A DNA stretch of 64,000 nt from JBHJGP01 sp050331695 (GTDB lineage: Bacteria; Pseudomonadota; Alphaproteobacteria; Geminicoccales; Geminicoccaceae): assembly GCA_050331695.1 (NCBI GenBank), contig JBHJGP010000010.1, positions 1 through 64,000 of the forward strand. Reading direction: 5' to 3'. Shown here one piece after another: positions 17,248 to 27,212 of this stretch; position 1 is the stretch's first letter; each line of letters starts with the position of its first letter. Position numbers and translations under genes: made by a program. The notes below the pieces were generated by a model. It ran no database searches. It saw nothing but the letters and a program-made list of their open reading frames with translations, and was not told the DNA's origin.

Positions 17248-18918
17248 ATGCTCCAGAGCCTGTCTATCCGCGATCTGGTGTTGATCGACCGTCTGGAGCT
17301 TGATTTCGCTTCCGGCTTGGGCGTCCTGACCGGTGAGACCGGTGCCGGAAAATCGATTCTCTTGGATGCGCTCAGCCTGGTCTTGGGGCGCCGGGTCGAT
17401 CGCGGTCTGATCCGCACCGGCGCCGAGAAAGCACAAGTGACGGCTGTTTTCCGGCCCGGACCGGATCATCCGGCCCAGACGCTGCTGGCCGAAGCCGAGA
17501 TCGAGACGGAGCCGGATCAACTGATCCTGCAACGGATCGTTCAAGCTGACGGCCGCTCCAAGGCGCTGGCGAACAGTCAACCGATCGCCTCGGTCCTGCT
17601 TCGCAAGATCGGCGCCAGCTTGGTCGAAATCCACGGCCAGAACGACAGTCACGGGCTCTTGGACCGGGCGACCCACAAGGATCTTCTGGATGCGTTCGGC
17701 GATCACGGTGGGCTTCGAAGCGAGGTCGCCGACCGCTATGCTTCTCTGGTCAAAGCGGCCGATCGTCATCGGGCGCTGGCCGACAAACTGGCCGCGGCCA
17801 GGACCGAGGAGCACTATCTTCGCCACCGACTGGCGGAACTGGATCAGTTGGACCCCCAGATTGGCGAAGAGGAAAAACTCGCCGATAAACGCCAGTCGCT
17901 GATGGCTCAGGATCGTCTGGTCGATGGGCTCGATCAGGCGATGGCAGCGATCGAAGGCCAGGACGGCGCGTTGGCCCGGCTGGTGCAGGCGGAACGCGCT
18001 CTCGAAAGGCTGGCGGGTCAGGCAGGGGGCTTTGTCGAGACCCCTCTAAGCGCCGTGGCCCGGGCCAGGCTCGAGGTCGAGGAAGCCCGTTCCAGCGTCG
18101 CTGAGGCGGCAAGGGCGTTGGATGCCGACGAGCAGACCCTCGAGCAGGTCGAGACCCGCCTTTTCGAAATCCGGGCCATGGCTCGAAAGCACCGGGTGCA
18201 GCCGGATCAGCTTGCCGAGCTTCAGGCGGAGACGCGGGCCGATCTCGACGCCTTGGATGCCGGCGGGGACGAGGTTGAGCAGGCGGCGGCGCAGGTCGCG
18301 GCGGCCGAAGTCCGTTTCAGGGATGCCGTGCGCCGCCTGCGTGATCGTCGGAAGAAGGCCGCCAACAGCCTGTCCAAGGCGGTCGCCGCCGAACTACCGC
18401 CCCTTAAGCTGGACCGCGTCCGCTTCGAGGTCGCCATCGAGGAGCTGGACGAAAGCCGCTACGGGCCCCAGGGCGGCGAGACGGTTGCTTTCCGGGTCGC
18501 CACCAACCCCGGCCAATCGCTCGGCGATTTGAGCAAGGTGGCTTCCGGCGGCGAACTCTCGAGACTGATGTTGGCGCTCAAGGTGGTGTTGGCGCGCACC
18601 GGCAGCGCCCTTACATTGGTCTTCGACGAAATCGACGCCGGCATCGGTGGTGCCACCGCTGACGCGGTCGGCGAGCGGCTGGCGGTCCTCGCCCGCGACC
18701 GTCAGACCCTGGTCGTTACCCACGCGCCCCAGGTGGCCGCGCGCGCCGACAATCACATGCTGGTCGCGAAAAACAGCCAAAAATCCAGGGCCAGCGTCGA
18801 CGTCAGGCCACTCGACGCCGGCCAAAGACGCGAGGAGATCGCGCGCATGCTCGCCGGCGCGGAGGTCACGGTGGCGGCCGGGGCCGCCGCCGCCAGCCTG
18901 CTCGAGGCCGGGGTTTAG
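17248..18918 (+). CDS. recN: DNA repair ATPase RecN
   Basis: SMC-like ATPase for double-strand break repair. 556 aa with Walker A GETGAGKS at 29-36, a long central coiled coil (about 150-370), the ABC signature ASGGELSRLML and Walker B LVFDEIDAGIGG in the C-terminal part. Order bamD-recN-ligA is typical of alphaproteobacteria. Ends in TAG, one base before the ligA start. Confidence 0.95.
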   Translation: MLQSLSIRDLVLIDRLELDFASGLGVLTGETGAGKSILLDALSLVLGRRVDRGLIRTGAEKAQVTAVFRPGPDHPAQTLLAEAEIETEPDQLILQRIVQADGRSKALANSQPIASVLLRKIGASLVEIHGQNDSHGLLDRATHKDLLDAFGDHGGLRSEVADRYASLVKAADRHRALADKLAAARTEEHYLRHRLAELDQLDPQIGEEEKLADKRQSLMAQDRLVDGLDQAMAAIEGQDGALARLVQAERALERLAGQAGGFVETPLSAVARARLEVEEARSSVAEAARALDADEQTLEQVETRLFEIRAMARKHRVQPDQLAELQAETRADLDALDAGGDEVEQAAAQVAAAEVRFRDAVRRLRDRRKKAANSLSKAVAAELPPLKLDRVRFEVAIEELDESRYGPQGGETVAFRVATNPGQSLGDLSKVASGGELSRLMLALKVVLARTGSALTLVFDEIDAGIGGATADAVGERLAVLARDRQTLVVTHAPQVAARADNHMLVAKNSQKSRASVDVRPLDAGQRREEIARMLAGAEVTVAAGAAAASLLEAGV

Positions 18919-18919
18919 G

Positions 18920-21016
18920 ATGGATCAGGACCGCGACAAGCCGGTAGACGAACTGAGCGAGGCGGAAGCGGCCGCCTTGCTCGCCGATCTGGCGGCCGAG
19001 ATCGCCGACCATGACCGCCGCTATCACCGGGACGATGCGCCGGTCATCAGCGATGCCGACTACGACCGTCTGCGCCGCCGCAATGAGGCGATCGAGGAAG
19101 CGTTTCCGCACCTGAAACGCGCCGACAGCCCTTCGAACCGGGTTGGTGCCGCGCCGGCCGAAGCTTTCGCCAAGGTCCGCCACCGCCTGCCCATGCTCTC
19201 GCTCGACAACGCCTTCGACGCCGACGATGTCGCGGAGTTCACCCAACGGGTCCGGCGCTTTTTGAACCTGGCCCCGGACCAGCGCCTCGACTTCGTTGCC
19301 GAGCCCAAGATCGACGGGCTTTCCGCCAGTCTTCGCTACGAGGACGGCTCCTTCGTCCAGGGCGCCACGCGAGGAGACGGCACCGAAGGCGAAGATGTGA
19401 CGGCCAACTTGCGCACCCTTCACGACGTGCCGCAACGATTGAGCGGCGGCGATTGGCCCGGCATCCTCGAGGTTCGGGGCGAGGTCTATATCGAGCAGGC
19501 CGAGTTCGAGGCGATCAACCGCGACCGTGAGGCAGCGGGCCTGCCCTTATTCGTCAATCCCCGCAACATGGCCGCCGGCGGCCTGCGTCAGCTCGATCCG
19601 GAACTGACCGCGAAGCGCAAGCTCCGTTTTTTCGCCTATGCCTGGGGCGAGGTCGAACCGCCCTTCGCGGGCTCCCACTTCGAGGTGCTGGAAAAGCTCG
19701 ACGCCTGGGGGTTCCGGGTCAATCCGGGCGTGATCCGGGCCAGCACGACCGAGGATCTGGTGGCCTATCATGAGCGGATCGAGCGGGAGCGGGCCACGCT
19801 CCCCTACAATATCGACGGCGTCGTCTATAAAATCGACCGCATCGATCTACAGGCACGGCTCGGTGTCGCCGGACGCGCGCCGCGCTGGGCCGTCGCCCAC
19901 AAATTCGCCGCCGAGCAGGCTCAGACCCGGATCGAGGACATTCAGGTTCAGGTGGGGCGAACAGGTGCGCTGACACCGGTCGCCCACCTCCAGCCGGTGA
20001 CCGTCGGCGGCGTCGTGGTCGCCCGGGCCACGCTCCACAACCAAGACTATATCGCGGACAAGGACATCCGTATCGGCGACACGGTGATTGTCCAGCGGGC
20101 CGGTGATGTGATCCCGCAGGTGGTGGCGGTGGTGGAAGATGCCAGGCCCGATGGCACCGAGCCCTACCAATTTCCCGACACCTGCCCGATCTGCGGCAGT
20201 TTGGCGGTGCGACCGGAGGGCGAGGCCGTGCGCCGCTGCACCGGTGGCTTGATCTGCGCTGCCCAGGCCACCGAAAGGTTGCGCCACGTGGTTTCCCGGG
20301 ACGCTTTCGACATCGAAGGCTTGGGGCGCCTGCAGATCCCTCAGCTCTTTGAGGCGGGATTGATCAAGGAGCCCGCGGATCTGTTTCACCTGACGAGCGA
20401 TCCGGAGAAGCGTCAAAGGCTGGATGAGTTGGAAGGTTGGGGCGAGAAGAAAATCACCAAGCTCGATGCGAGCCTGAAAGATCGTCGGACGATTTCCCTC
20501 GAGCGCTTCATCTATGCCCTGGGTATCCGCTTCATCGGTGATGCCAACGCCCGGCTCCTGGCCCGGCATTACGGCTCCTTTGCCACCTGGTACGAGGCTA
20601 TGGCCAAGGCCGCTGCCGGTGACGAGGAAGCAGGCGCCGAACTGACCGACATTGACGGCATCGGACCCAAGGTCGCCGAGGCAATCTACGAGTTCTTCGC
20701 CGAAAGCCACAACATCGACTCCATGAACCGGCTTGCCGACGAACTCGATATTCAGCCCGCACCGGTCGCGGACCAGGGCGGATCAGCCTTGGCGGGAAAA
20801 ACGGTGGTGTTCACCGGTTCGATGGAGAACATGACCCGGGCGGAAGCCAAGGCCAAGGCCGAGATGATGGGCGCCAAGGTCGCGGGCTCGGTTTCCGCTA
20901 AGACCGATCTGGTGGTGGTCGGCGCGGATGCCGGCTCCAAGGCCAAGAAAGCGGCCGAGCTCGGCGTCGAGACGGTCGATGAGGCCGGCTGGCTCAATCT
21001 CGCCGGCGTCAGCTAA
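18920..21016 (+). CDS. ligA: NAD-dependent DNA ligase LigA
   Basis: Seals nicks in replication and repair. ATG 18920 immediately follows the recN stop and gives 698 aa; longer readings lie inside recN. The N-terminal Ia domain (HDRRYHRDD) is followed by the adenylated lysine in KIDG (K130), the OB fold, a zinc finger (CPIC, later RCTGGLIC), HhH repeats, and a C-terminal BRCT domain (ALAGKTVVFTGSME onward). Confidence 0.96.
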   Translation: MDQDRDKPVDELSEAEAAALLADLAAEIADHDRRYHRDDAPVISDADYDRLRRRNEAIEEAFPHLKRADSPSNRVGAAPAEAFAKVRHRLPMLSLDNAFDADDVAEFTQRVRRFLNLAPDQRLDFVAEPKIDGLSASLRYEDGSFVQGATRGDGTEGEDVTANLRTLHDVPQRLSGGDWPGILEVRGEVYIEQAEFEAINRDREAAGLPLFVNPRNMAAGGLRQLDPELTAKRKLRFFAYAWGEVEPPFAGSHFEVLEKLDAWGFRVNPGVIRASTTEDLVAYHERIERERATLPYNIDGVVYKIDRIDLQARLGVAGRAPRWAVAHKFAAEQAQTRIEDIQVQVGRTGALTPVAHLQPVTVGGVVVARATLHNQDYIADKDIRIGDTVIVQRAGDVIPQVVAVVEDARPDGTEPYQFPDTCPICGSLAVRPEGEAVRRCTGGLICAAQATERLRHVVSRDAFDIEGLGRLQIPQLFEAGLIKEPADLFHLTSDPEKRQRLDELEGWGEKKITKLDASLKDRRTISLERFIYALGIRFIGDANARLLARHYGSFATWYEAMAKAAAGDEEAGAELTDIDGIGPKVAEAIYEFFAESHNIDSMNRLADELDIQPAPVADQGGSALAGKTVVFTGSMENMTRAEAKAKAEMMGAKVAGSVSAKTDLVVVGADAGSKAKKAAELGVETVDEAGWLNLAGVS

Positions 21017-21018
21017 GC

Positions 21019-22806
21019 TTAATCTACGGCGAGCGGCGCCGTCGCCGCTTCCAGCCAAGCCGTCTCGGCGTCGTTCATATGATCGGCGAGCTTGCGAAAA
21101 ACGGCGCCATGGTAGGCGTCGACCCAGTCGCGTTCGTCCTCGTCGAGCATGGTCACGTCGATCAGACGCCGGTCGATCGGCGCCAGGCTCAACGTTTTGA
21201 AGCCTAGGAGATCGCGCTCGCCGTCGGGCGGCGCGGCCCGCTCTTCGACCAGGACCAAATTCTCGATGCGGATGCCGTAAGCTCCGGCCTTGTAGTATCC
21301 GGGCTCGTTGGAGAGGATCATGCCCGGCTCCAGCGCGCTGTCACCACCCCGCTTGGAGATCCGTTGCGGTCCTTCGTGGACGCAGAGATAGCTGCCGATG
21401 CCATGGCCGGTGCCGTGATCGAAGTCGAACCCGGCGACCCAGAGCGGCATACGGGCGATTGCGTCCAGTTGCGAGCCGCTGGTGCCCTTGGGGAAGACTG
21501 TAGTGGCGAGGGCAATGTGCCCCTTGAGCACGAGCGTGAAGCGCCGCCGCATCTCCGCATCCGGCTCGCCTACGGCAACCGTACGGGTGATATCGGTGGT
21601 GGCGTCCGGGTACTGGCCACCGGAGTCCACGAGATAGAGTGATCCGGGCTCCAGCTCGCAATTGCTCTTGTCGGTGACACGGTAATGGATCAAGGCACCG
21701 TGAGCGCCGACGCCGGATATCGTGTCGAAACTGTCGCCCCGATAGGTTGGATCCTTTTGCCGCTCGGCTTGGAGCTGACGCGCCGCTTCCAACTCGTTCG
21801 TCCGGTCCTGACCGTCAAGCCAGGCGAGAAAGCGTGACACCGCCGCGCCGTCGCGAATGTGCGCCCGGATCGAGCCGTCGATTTCCACCTGGTTCTTGAT
21901 CGCCTTGGCCGGATAGACGGGCTCGTCGCCTTCGACCAACGGGACGCCGGCCTGCTCGAGCTCGAGAAGCCAGCCCAGATGGGTTTGCTTGGGGTCGACG
22001 AGCAGCCGCTCTTGGCGCGCCGCGAAGGACTTCAACAGGCTGGCCCGGTCATCGATCGGATGAGTGCGGATCTGCGGCTCGAACGGGAAACCGTCCGGCA
22101 CTTTGGCCGGTTCGAGGAGGAGCAGGGCGCCACCGTCCGGTTCGAGAACGCACAAGGCAAGGCAAAGGGGATTGAAGGGGATATCATTGCCCCGGATGTT
22201 CAGGAGCCAGGCGATACTGTCGCTCGCCGTCAGCAAGAGCCCGTCAGCGTGCTTGTCATGTACTTTGGCGAGCATCCGCGACCGCTTGGACGCGCTGGTC
22301 TCACCGGCATAGTCAACGTCATGCACCGTAATCGGCGCCGACGGTGAGGGTGGCCGGTCGGTCCATAAGGAATCGATCGGATTTCGGTCGAGCGCCACCA
22401 ACTCCGCACCGGCATCTTTCGCCAGTTTTTGGAGCCGCTCGACGTCCGATTTGAGATGAAGATAGGGATCGTAGCCGAGCCGGTGGTCTTTCGAGAGCTT
22501 CGATCCGAGCCACTCGGCGGGTGGCTTGTCGGTGATGTGGAGGCGCTCGAAGAGGTTGCCGTCGACCTCGCTTTCGGCCTGAAGGGTGTAGCGCCCGTCG
22601 GTGAACAAGGCGGCGTCCCCCGCCAGAACGACGACGCGGGCGGCCGATCCCGTAAAGCCGGTCAGCCAAGCCACCCGCTCGTCGGCCGCCGGCAGATACT
22701 CGCTGCCGAACCGGTCCGTCCGGGGCAGCACGAACCCGTCACAATTTAGGTCCGCAAGCTGGCGACGGAGGGCGTCAAGGCGCTGTTTGTGATCGGTGGC
22801 GGTCAA
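21019..22806 (-). CDS. pepP: Aminopeptidase P (Xaa-Pro aminopeptidase, M24B)
   Basis: Metallopeptidase that removes an N-terminal residue preceding proline. 595 aa, the long three-domain type: two creatinase-like N-terminal domains then a pita-bread catalytic domain. All five metal ligands are visible at the family spacing: D394 (LVDSGGQ), D405 (TTDITRT), H468 (GTGHGIG), E501 (SNEPGYY) and E515 (RIENL). Start is TTG 22806 with AAGGAA about 7 bp upstream. Converges on ligA with only 2 bp between stops. Confidence 0.92.
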   Translation of the reverse strand: MTATDHKQRLDALRRQLADLNCDGFVLPRTDRFGSEYLPAADERVAWLTGFTGSAARVVVLAGDAALFTDGRYTLQAESEVDGNLFERLHITDKPPAEWLGSKLSKDHRLGYDPYLHLKSDVERLQKLAKDAGAELVALDRNPIDSLWTDRPPSPSAPITVHDVDYAGETSASKRSRMLAKVHDKHADGLLLTASDSIAWLLNIRGNDIPFNPLCLALCVLEPDGGALLLLEPAKVPDGFPFEPQIRTHPIDDRASLLKSFAARQERLLVDPKQTHLGWLLELEQAGVPLVEGDEPVYPAKAIKNQVEIDGSIRAHIRDGAAVSRFLAWLDGQDRTNELEAARQLQAERQKDPTYRGDSFDTISGVGAHGALIHYRVTDKSNCELEPGSLYLVDSGGQYPDATTDITRTVAVGEPDAEMRRRFTLVLKGHIALATTVFPKGTSGSQLDAIARMPLWVAGFDFDHGTGHGIGSYLCVHEGPQRISKRGGDSALEPGMILSNEPGYYKAGAYGIRIENLVLVEERAAPPDGERDLLGFKTLSLAPIDRRLIDVTMLDEDERDWVDAYHGAVFRKLADHMNDAETAWLEAATAPLAVD

Positions 22807-22855
22807 CGATCGGTTCCTTACTGGGCTCCAACTGTCCTACATAGAGGCAGTGCGC

Positions 22856-22883
22856 GAGCCCGGTCCAGCTTGGGCCCGGGCTC
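22856..22883. repeat. Inverted repeat between pepP and the DMT transporter
   Basis: Perfect 8-bp arms GAGCCCGG (22856-22863) and CCGGGCTC (22876-22883) around a 12-nt loop, in the 131-bp gap between divergent pepP and the transporter gene. It could be an operator or leader hairpin; there is no T-run. Confidence 0.45.
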
Positions 22884-22937
22884 AAGGCTTCTGTTGTTAG
22901 TCGTCCTAGCCTCCCTCCCCGAACCGAGGAATGATGC

Positions 22938-23834
22938 ATGGCCGTCGCGCCGCGCCTTTTGCTCCTGTTCGCCGCGGTCACCTTGTTCTGGGGCCTGAAC
23001 TGGCCGGCCATGAAGGTCGCGGTCACCCATATCGATCCCTGGGCCTTCCGTAGCTTCGTCTTGGTGTTCTCCGCGTTGGCTCTGTTCGCCATCGCCCGGC
23101 TCATGGGGCACAAGTTGCTGATCCCCGGAGCCTATTGGTCCTCACTCCTCCTGCCGTCGCTCGCTAACGTTACCGGCTGGCATCTCTTCTCGGCCTTCGG
23201 TCTCACCTATGTCGGCGGCGGGCGGGCCGCGATCATCGCCTTTACCATGCCGATCTGGGCTGCCCTTTTGTCCGTCCTGTGGTTGGACGAGAAGTTGGCG
23301 GCACGCCATATGGCCGGTCTCGGTCTTGGCTTCGCCGCGGTGTTGCTGCTGACGGCCGCCGACATGGCGGCCTTCGCCGCGGCGCCCTTGGGGCTGGTCC
23401 TGATGCTGGCCGCGGCCATGTCCTGGGCGCTCGGAACGGTGTCAACGAAGGCGGTCGATTGGCCGGTGCCCGCGGTCGTGCTCACCGCCTGGCAGCTCAG
23501 TATCGGTTGCATTCCGGTGCTGATCTACTGGTTGGCCACCGGTTCCTGGAGCGACTTCCAGGGCGTGCCAGCGGACGCTTGGGCATCGATGCTCTACTGC
23601 ACTTTCATCGCCATGGTCTTCTGCTTTTGCAGCTTCGTCTATCTGGTGACCAAGCTGCCGGCGACGATAGCGGCCATAGGCACGCTGGCGATCCCGATCG
23701 TCGGTCTCGCCAGTTCGGCCTGGCTCTTGGCCGAGCCGGTGGGCCCGTTCGATCTCGCCGCTTTGATCGCCGTCGTCGCCGCACTCGCCCTGGTCATGAT
23801 CGGTCCTCGACCCGAGACCGTGCCCGCCCGATAA
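22938..23834 (+). CDS. DMT-superfamily (EamA) transporter
   Basis: 298-aa inner-membrane protein with about ten hydrophobic helices in two EamA repeats (roughly 8-140 and 150-290). The N terminus contains the typical LFWGLNWPAMKVAV motif. Substrate unknown: this family exports amino acids, nucleobases, drugs or small metabolites. Start ATG 22938 preceded by AGGA. Converges on the downstream PfkB gene, with stops 10 bp apart and a small CGCCC-GATAA-GGGCG hairpin over its stop codon. Confidence 0.88.
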   Translation: MAVAPRLLLLFAAVTLFWGLNWPAMKVAVTHIDPWAFRSFVLVFSALALFAIARLMGHKLLIPGAYWSSLLLPSLANVTGWHLFSAFGLTYVGGGRAAIIAFTMPIWAALLSVLWLDEKLAARHMAGLGLGFAAVLLLTAADMAAFAAAPLGLVLMLAAAMSWALGTVSTKAVDWPVPAVVLTAWQLSIGCIPVLIYWLATGSWSDFQGVPADAWASMLYCTFIAMVFCFCSFVYLVTKLPATIAAIGTLAIPIVGLASSAWLLAEPVGPFDLAALIAVVAALALVMIGPRPETVPAR

Positions 23835-23844
23835 GGGCGTATGG

Positions 23845-24861
23845 CTAAACCGTGAGCCGGGCGGCGGGCGAGCGGGCGACCTGGACCAGCGGCGCCAGGG
23901 ACTGTTCGGGTCGTGCGCCCACATGCTGAATGATGCTGGCAGCGGCGAGCGATCCGAGCCTGCCGCAGGCGGCCAGATCCATATTGTGGGTCAGGCCTCG
24001 AAGAAACCCGGCGGCGTAAAGATCACCGGCGCCGGTGGTATCGATCAGCCGGTCGATCTCGGCGGCATCGATGACGTGGATCTCGTCGCTGCTGGTTACG
24101 ACCGAGCCTTTGTCCGAGCGGGTCAGTGCCGCGAGCTTCACCCGGGACCGGACTTCCTGCAGAGCGGCGTCGAAGTCTGGCACCTCGTAGAGGCTGGTGA
24201 TCTCGGACTCGTTCGCCAACAGAATGTCGACATGGTTCTCGACCAGATCCAGGAATTCAGCGCGCCACCGGTCCACGCAAAAACTGTCCGACAGCGTCAG
24301 CGCCAGTTGGCGACCGTTACGATGGGCAATCTCAGCGGCCTTGACGCAAGCAGCCTTGGCGTCCGGCTTGTCCCACAGATAGCCCTCGAGATAGGTCACT
24401 TGGGCGCTGGCGACCAACTCTTCGTCGACATCGTTGGGCCCCAGCTCGACACAAGCGCCCAGATAGGTGGCCATGGTTCGCTGGGCGTCGCCGGTGACCA
24501 GAACCAAGGATCTCGCGGTAGCAGGGCCGTCTTTACTGGGCTCGGCGTCGAACTGGACGCCGGTGGCACGGATATCATGGGCGAACACGGATCCCAGCTG
24601 GTCGGCCTTGATCCGGCCGATATAGGCTGCCTTGCCGCCCATTGAGGCGATCGCCGCCATGGTGTTGGCGCAAGATCCTCCCGAAACCTCGACCGCCGGC
24701 CCCATCTTCTCGTAGAAACGCTCGACCTGCTGCTCGTCGATGAGCGTCATCGAGCCTTTGGCGAGGCCAAGCTCATCGAGCAGGCCATCCTCCGTATGAG
24801 CGACGACATCGACGATGGCATTGCCGATGCCAAGCACATCGAGGGTGGGAGCTACGGACAT
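23845..24861 (-). CDS. PfkB-family carbohydrate/nucleoside kinase
   Basis: Ribokinase-fold kinase, probably an adenosine- or sugar-kinase. ATG 24861 has TGAGGT at good spacing and gives 338 aa; an upstream GTG (24873) would overlap that ribosome-binding site. The PfkB first signature GGSCANTMAAIASMGG is near 52-67 and the second, DTTGAGDLYAAGFL with the catalytic Asp, near 287-300. Homologues in alphaproteobacteria are often labelled adenosine kinase; the substrate cannot be decided from sequence alone. Ends in TAG. Confidence 0.88.
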   Translation of the reverse strand: MSVAPTLDVLGIGNAIVDVVAHTEDGLLDELGLAKGSMTLIDEQQVERFYEKMGPAVEVSGGSCANTMAAIASMGGKAAYIGRIKADQLGSVFAHDIRATGVQFDAEPSKDGPATARSLVLVTGDAQRTMATYLGACVELGPNDVDEELVASAQVTYLEGYLWDKPDAKAACVKAAEIAHRNGRQLALTLSDSFCVDRWRAEFLDLVENHVDILLANESEITSLYEVPDFDAALQEVRSRVKLAALTRSDKGSVVTSSDEIHVIDAAEIDRLIDTTGAGDLYAAGFLRGLTHNMDLAACGRLGSLAAASIIQHVGARPEQSLAPLVQVARSPAARLTV

Positions 24862-24952
24862 GAATGACCTCACGGAACGGGCGGTTGTCGGAAAAGTTCT
24901 TCATCAGGCAGATCAGATATAGCGGGGCCGCGGCGAGGCGGAAACGCAACGG

Positions 24953-25624
24953 GTGATAAACGATCTCATCAAAACGGTGCGGCAGCTTGGTGACCCCGCC
25001 ATACGGGGTGTCGCGCTGCGCTCGATCCTGATCAGCGTCGCTCTTTTCGCCAGCCTGACTTTCCTGGTGTCCTGGCTCCTGAATGATCTCGCGGTCACCG
25101 GCTATAGCTGGCTCGACGGAACCATAGAAGCGTTGGCCGGTGTCGGCGTGGTGATACTTTCCATTCTCGCTTTTCCGTTTGTGGCCACAAGCGTGCTGGG
25201 TCTGTTCTTGGAAGCGGTGGTCGACGCCGTTGAACGCAAGCACTATCCGGACCTGCCGATGGCTAAGGGCGGCGGTCTCGTCGGCGGCGTGCTGTCGAGC
25301 ATTCGCTTTCTCGCGGTCGCACTCGCGCTGAACCTGCTGGCTCTGCCACTGTATCTGATCCCGGGCGCCAACCTGATCGTCTTTCTTAGCCTGAATGGTT
25401 ACCTTCTGGGCCGGGAATATTTCGAGCTTGTGGGCCAGCGGCGGCTTCGGCGCGACGCCGTCGACCGGCTGCGCCGGGAGAACCGGGGCCCCTTGCTCCT
25501 CGCCGGCGCAGTGATCGCCGCCTGTTTCGCGGTGCCGATCTTGAACCTGGTGGCGCCGATCCTGGGCGCGGGTTTCATGACTCACCGATATTACGAAATC
25601 ACTTCGAGTGAAATTCAACCATAA
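24953..25624 (+). CDS. EI24-domain (CysZ-like) membrane protein
   Basis: 223-aa integral membrane protein of the EI24/CysZ family, with about five hydrophobic stretches and the conserved central piece LIPGANLIVFLSLNGYLLGREYFE near 143-166. CysZ members import sulfate, but the wider family is uncharacterised in alphaproteobacteria. Start GTG 24953 is the first in frame and has only a weak Shine-Dalgarno. Divergent from the PfkB kinase. Confidence 0.8.
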   Translation: MINDLIKTVRQLGDPAIRGVALRSILISVALFASLTFLVSWLLNDLAVTGYSWLDGTIEALAGVGVVILSILAFPFVATSVLGLFLEAVVDAVERKHYPDLPMAKGGGLVGGVLSSIRFLAVALALNLLALPLYLIPGANLIVFLSLNGYLLGREYFELVGQRRLRRDAVDRLRRENRGPLLLAGAVIAACFAVPILNLVAPILGAGFMTHRYYEITSSEIQP

Positions 25625-25626
25625 GT

Positions 25627-25655
25627 TTGACAAATTCCGTATTCTCACCTACAGC
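25627..25655 (+). promoter_or_regulatory. Putative sigma-70 promoter of the bactofilin gene
   Basis: TTGACA (25627-25632), 17 bp, then TACAGC (25650-25655). The -35 is a perfect match and the -10 a weak one; it overlaps the EI24 stop region and lies 77 bp before the bactofilin start. Confidence 0.4.
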
Positions 25656-25731
25656 CATGTGGTCGATCGCCGCAATCCGGTCCGACGCAAGCCTTTGTCG
25701 CGCGATCCAGGGCACCAGATAGGACCTGCTC

Positions 25732-26337
25732 ATGTTTAGAAAGAAAGACGACATCTCGACGTCAGAGCCAGCCGCCACGGCCAGCACGCCGTCGGCGACC
25801 GGGACGACCCCGTTGACTGCGGAAACCGCCAAATCATCGGACAGTGCTGTCTCCGCGGTGTCGAGCTCCGGCGCTGTGACCACCAAGAGCGATCCGGCCA
25901 AGCCCATGGGCGCCGCAGCCGCCCAGCCGGTCGAAAAGCGTCTGACCGTGGGCAAGGGGATCCGCCTCGAGGGCGAGATCACCGCTTGCGATCTTTTGGT
26001 CGTCGAGGGTGAGGTCAAGGTCAAGCTCAACGACACCAAGGCTGTCGAGATCGCCAGCGACGGCCGCTTCGAGGGAAGCTGTGAGGTCGACAACGCGGTC
26101 ATCAGCGGCGTCTACGAGGGTGACCTGGTCGTGCGCGAGCGGCTCTTGATCCACGCCGACGGCAACGTCAAGGGATCGGTCCTGTTCGGTGAGCTCGAAA
26201 TCGAGCGCGGCGGCCGTATTGCCGGCGATGTGAGCATGCTGGACACGTCCAAGAGCGTGCAGGATCAGCGTTCCAAATCGCATGCTCCCAGCTCGATGAG
26301 CTCCCATGGCGCCCAGGCGGCGGCTGCCGGAGACTAA
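25732..26337 (+). CDS. Bactofilin (polymer-forming cytoskeletal protein)
   Basis: 201 aa: a low-complexity Ser/Thr/Ala-rich N terminus (1-70), a central right-handed beta-helix bactofilin domain (about 72-172, starting at RLTVGKGIRLEGEITACD and running through VSMLDTSKS), and a short disordered tail. Bactofilins form nucleotide-free filaments on the inner membrane that position cell-wall enzymes, stalks or chromosome-segregation proteins. AGGA lies 8 bp before ATG 25732. Its stop overlaps the 3' end of the convergent methyltransferase gene by 4 bp. Confidence 0.92.
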   Translation: MFRKKDDISTSEPAATASTPSATGTTPLTAETAKSSDSAVSAVSSSGAVTTKSDPAKPMGAAAAQPVEKRLTVGKGIRLEGEITACDLLVVEGEVKVKLNDTKAVEIASDGRFEGSCEVDNAVISGVYEGDLVVRERLLIHADGNVKGSVLFGELEIERGGRIAGDVSMLDTSKSVQDQRSKSHAPSSMSSHGAQAAAAGD

Positions 26338-27212
26338 GTCTTTCGGTCCGGCTCGCTGGCCGGATCGAAAAAGCGCGCCAGACTGACATCGCCGGAACCT
26401 CGCCGGGCCGGTCGTTGCTGGCCTTCCGCGGGCGCCCAGGCGGTGACCATCAGGATCTCGAAGGTCGCCACGATCCGGCCGTCGGTCCGGGCATGGCGTT
26501 CGCTGTAAAGGGCCATCGCGGCCGCCAGCACGTCTCGGCGAAGGCCACTTGCGCTCCGCTCGATCAGGCCGTTGGCCTCACCCATCAACCGCAGCTCACC
26601 CATGAGATCGAGCGGTCCCGGATAGCTGACCTCGAGCCTCTCCAGGTCGACCACCGGCAGCGCCAAGCCGGCCCTCTGCAGCAATTGGCCCAGATCGCGA
26701 ATGTCGGTGAAAGGCGCGACCCTCGGCCTTGCGCCGCCGGTCACGGCCAGTTCCGCGTCGACCAGACACTCCGCCAGCTCGGCCAAGGTATTGCCTCCGG
26801 CCATGGCGGCGAGCAGCAGTCCGTCCGGTTTCAGGCAGCGGCGCATCTGGATCAGCGTGCCCGGCAGATCGTCAATCCAATGGAGGCCGCCGAGGCAGAG
26901 GAGACAGTCCACGGCCTCGGCCGCGAGGGGAAGGACGTCGAGCGACGCGGTCACCTGCCGGCGATCGCCGACCTCCGCCAGACTGACCACTCGGCCGATT
27001 TTCGGGTGTGCCGCCAGTCGTTCGTGAACCGGGCCGGCGACCGGGCTCAGATCGGCCGCGAGATCGAAGCTGCGGTTAAGGTCGTCGAGCCGGTCGACAA
27101 GGCGGTCGGCGATCTCGTCAGCCAAAAACCGGACGTCGGCCATGGCCGGCCATCGGCGCCGTAACTGACGGCGCCGGAACCTCTGGTCGAACAGCCGGGG
27201 TGGAGAGCTCAA
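26334..27212 (-). CDS. NDUFAF5-like SAM-dependent methyltransferase
   Basis: 292-aa class I methyltransferase-fold protein. The N terminus LFDQRFRRRQLRRRW and the post-I segment CLGGLHWIDDLPGTLIQMRR match alphaproteobacterial homologues of mitochondrial NDUFAF5, which acts in complex I assembly; BioC is a more distant relative. The usual motif I glycines are weakly preserved (RVVSLAEVGD). Start TTG 27212, the only sensible start for the conserved N terminus. Ends in TAG inside the bactofilin stop region. Confidence 0.8.
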   Translation of the reverse strand: MSSPPRLFDQRFRRRQLRRRWPAMADVRFLADEIADRLVDRLDDLNRSFDLAADLSPVAGPVHERLAAHPKIGRVVSLAEVGDRRQVTASLDVLPLAAEAVDCLLCLGGLHWIDDLPGTLIQMRRCLKPDGLLLAAMAGGNTLAELAECLVDAELAVTGGARPRVAPFTDIRDLGQLLQRAGLALPVVDLERLEVSYPGPLDLMGELRLMGEANGLIERSASGLRRDVLAAAMALYSERHARTDGRIVATFEILMVTAWAPAEGQQRPARRGSGDVSLARFFDPASEPDRKT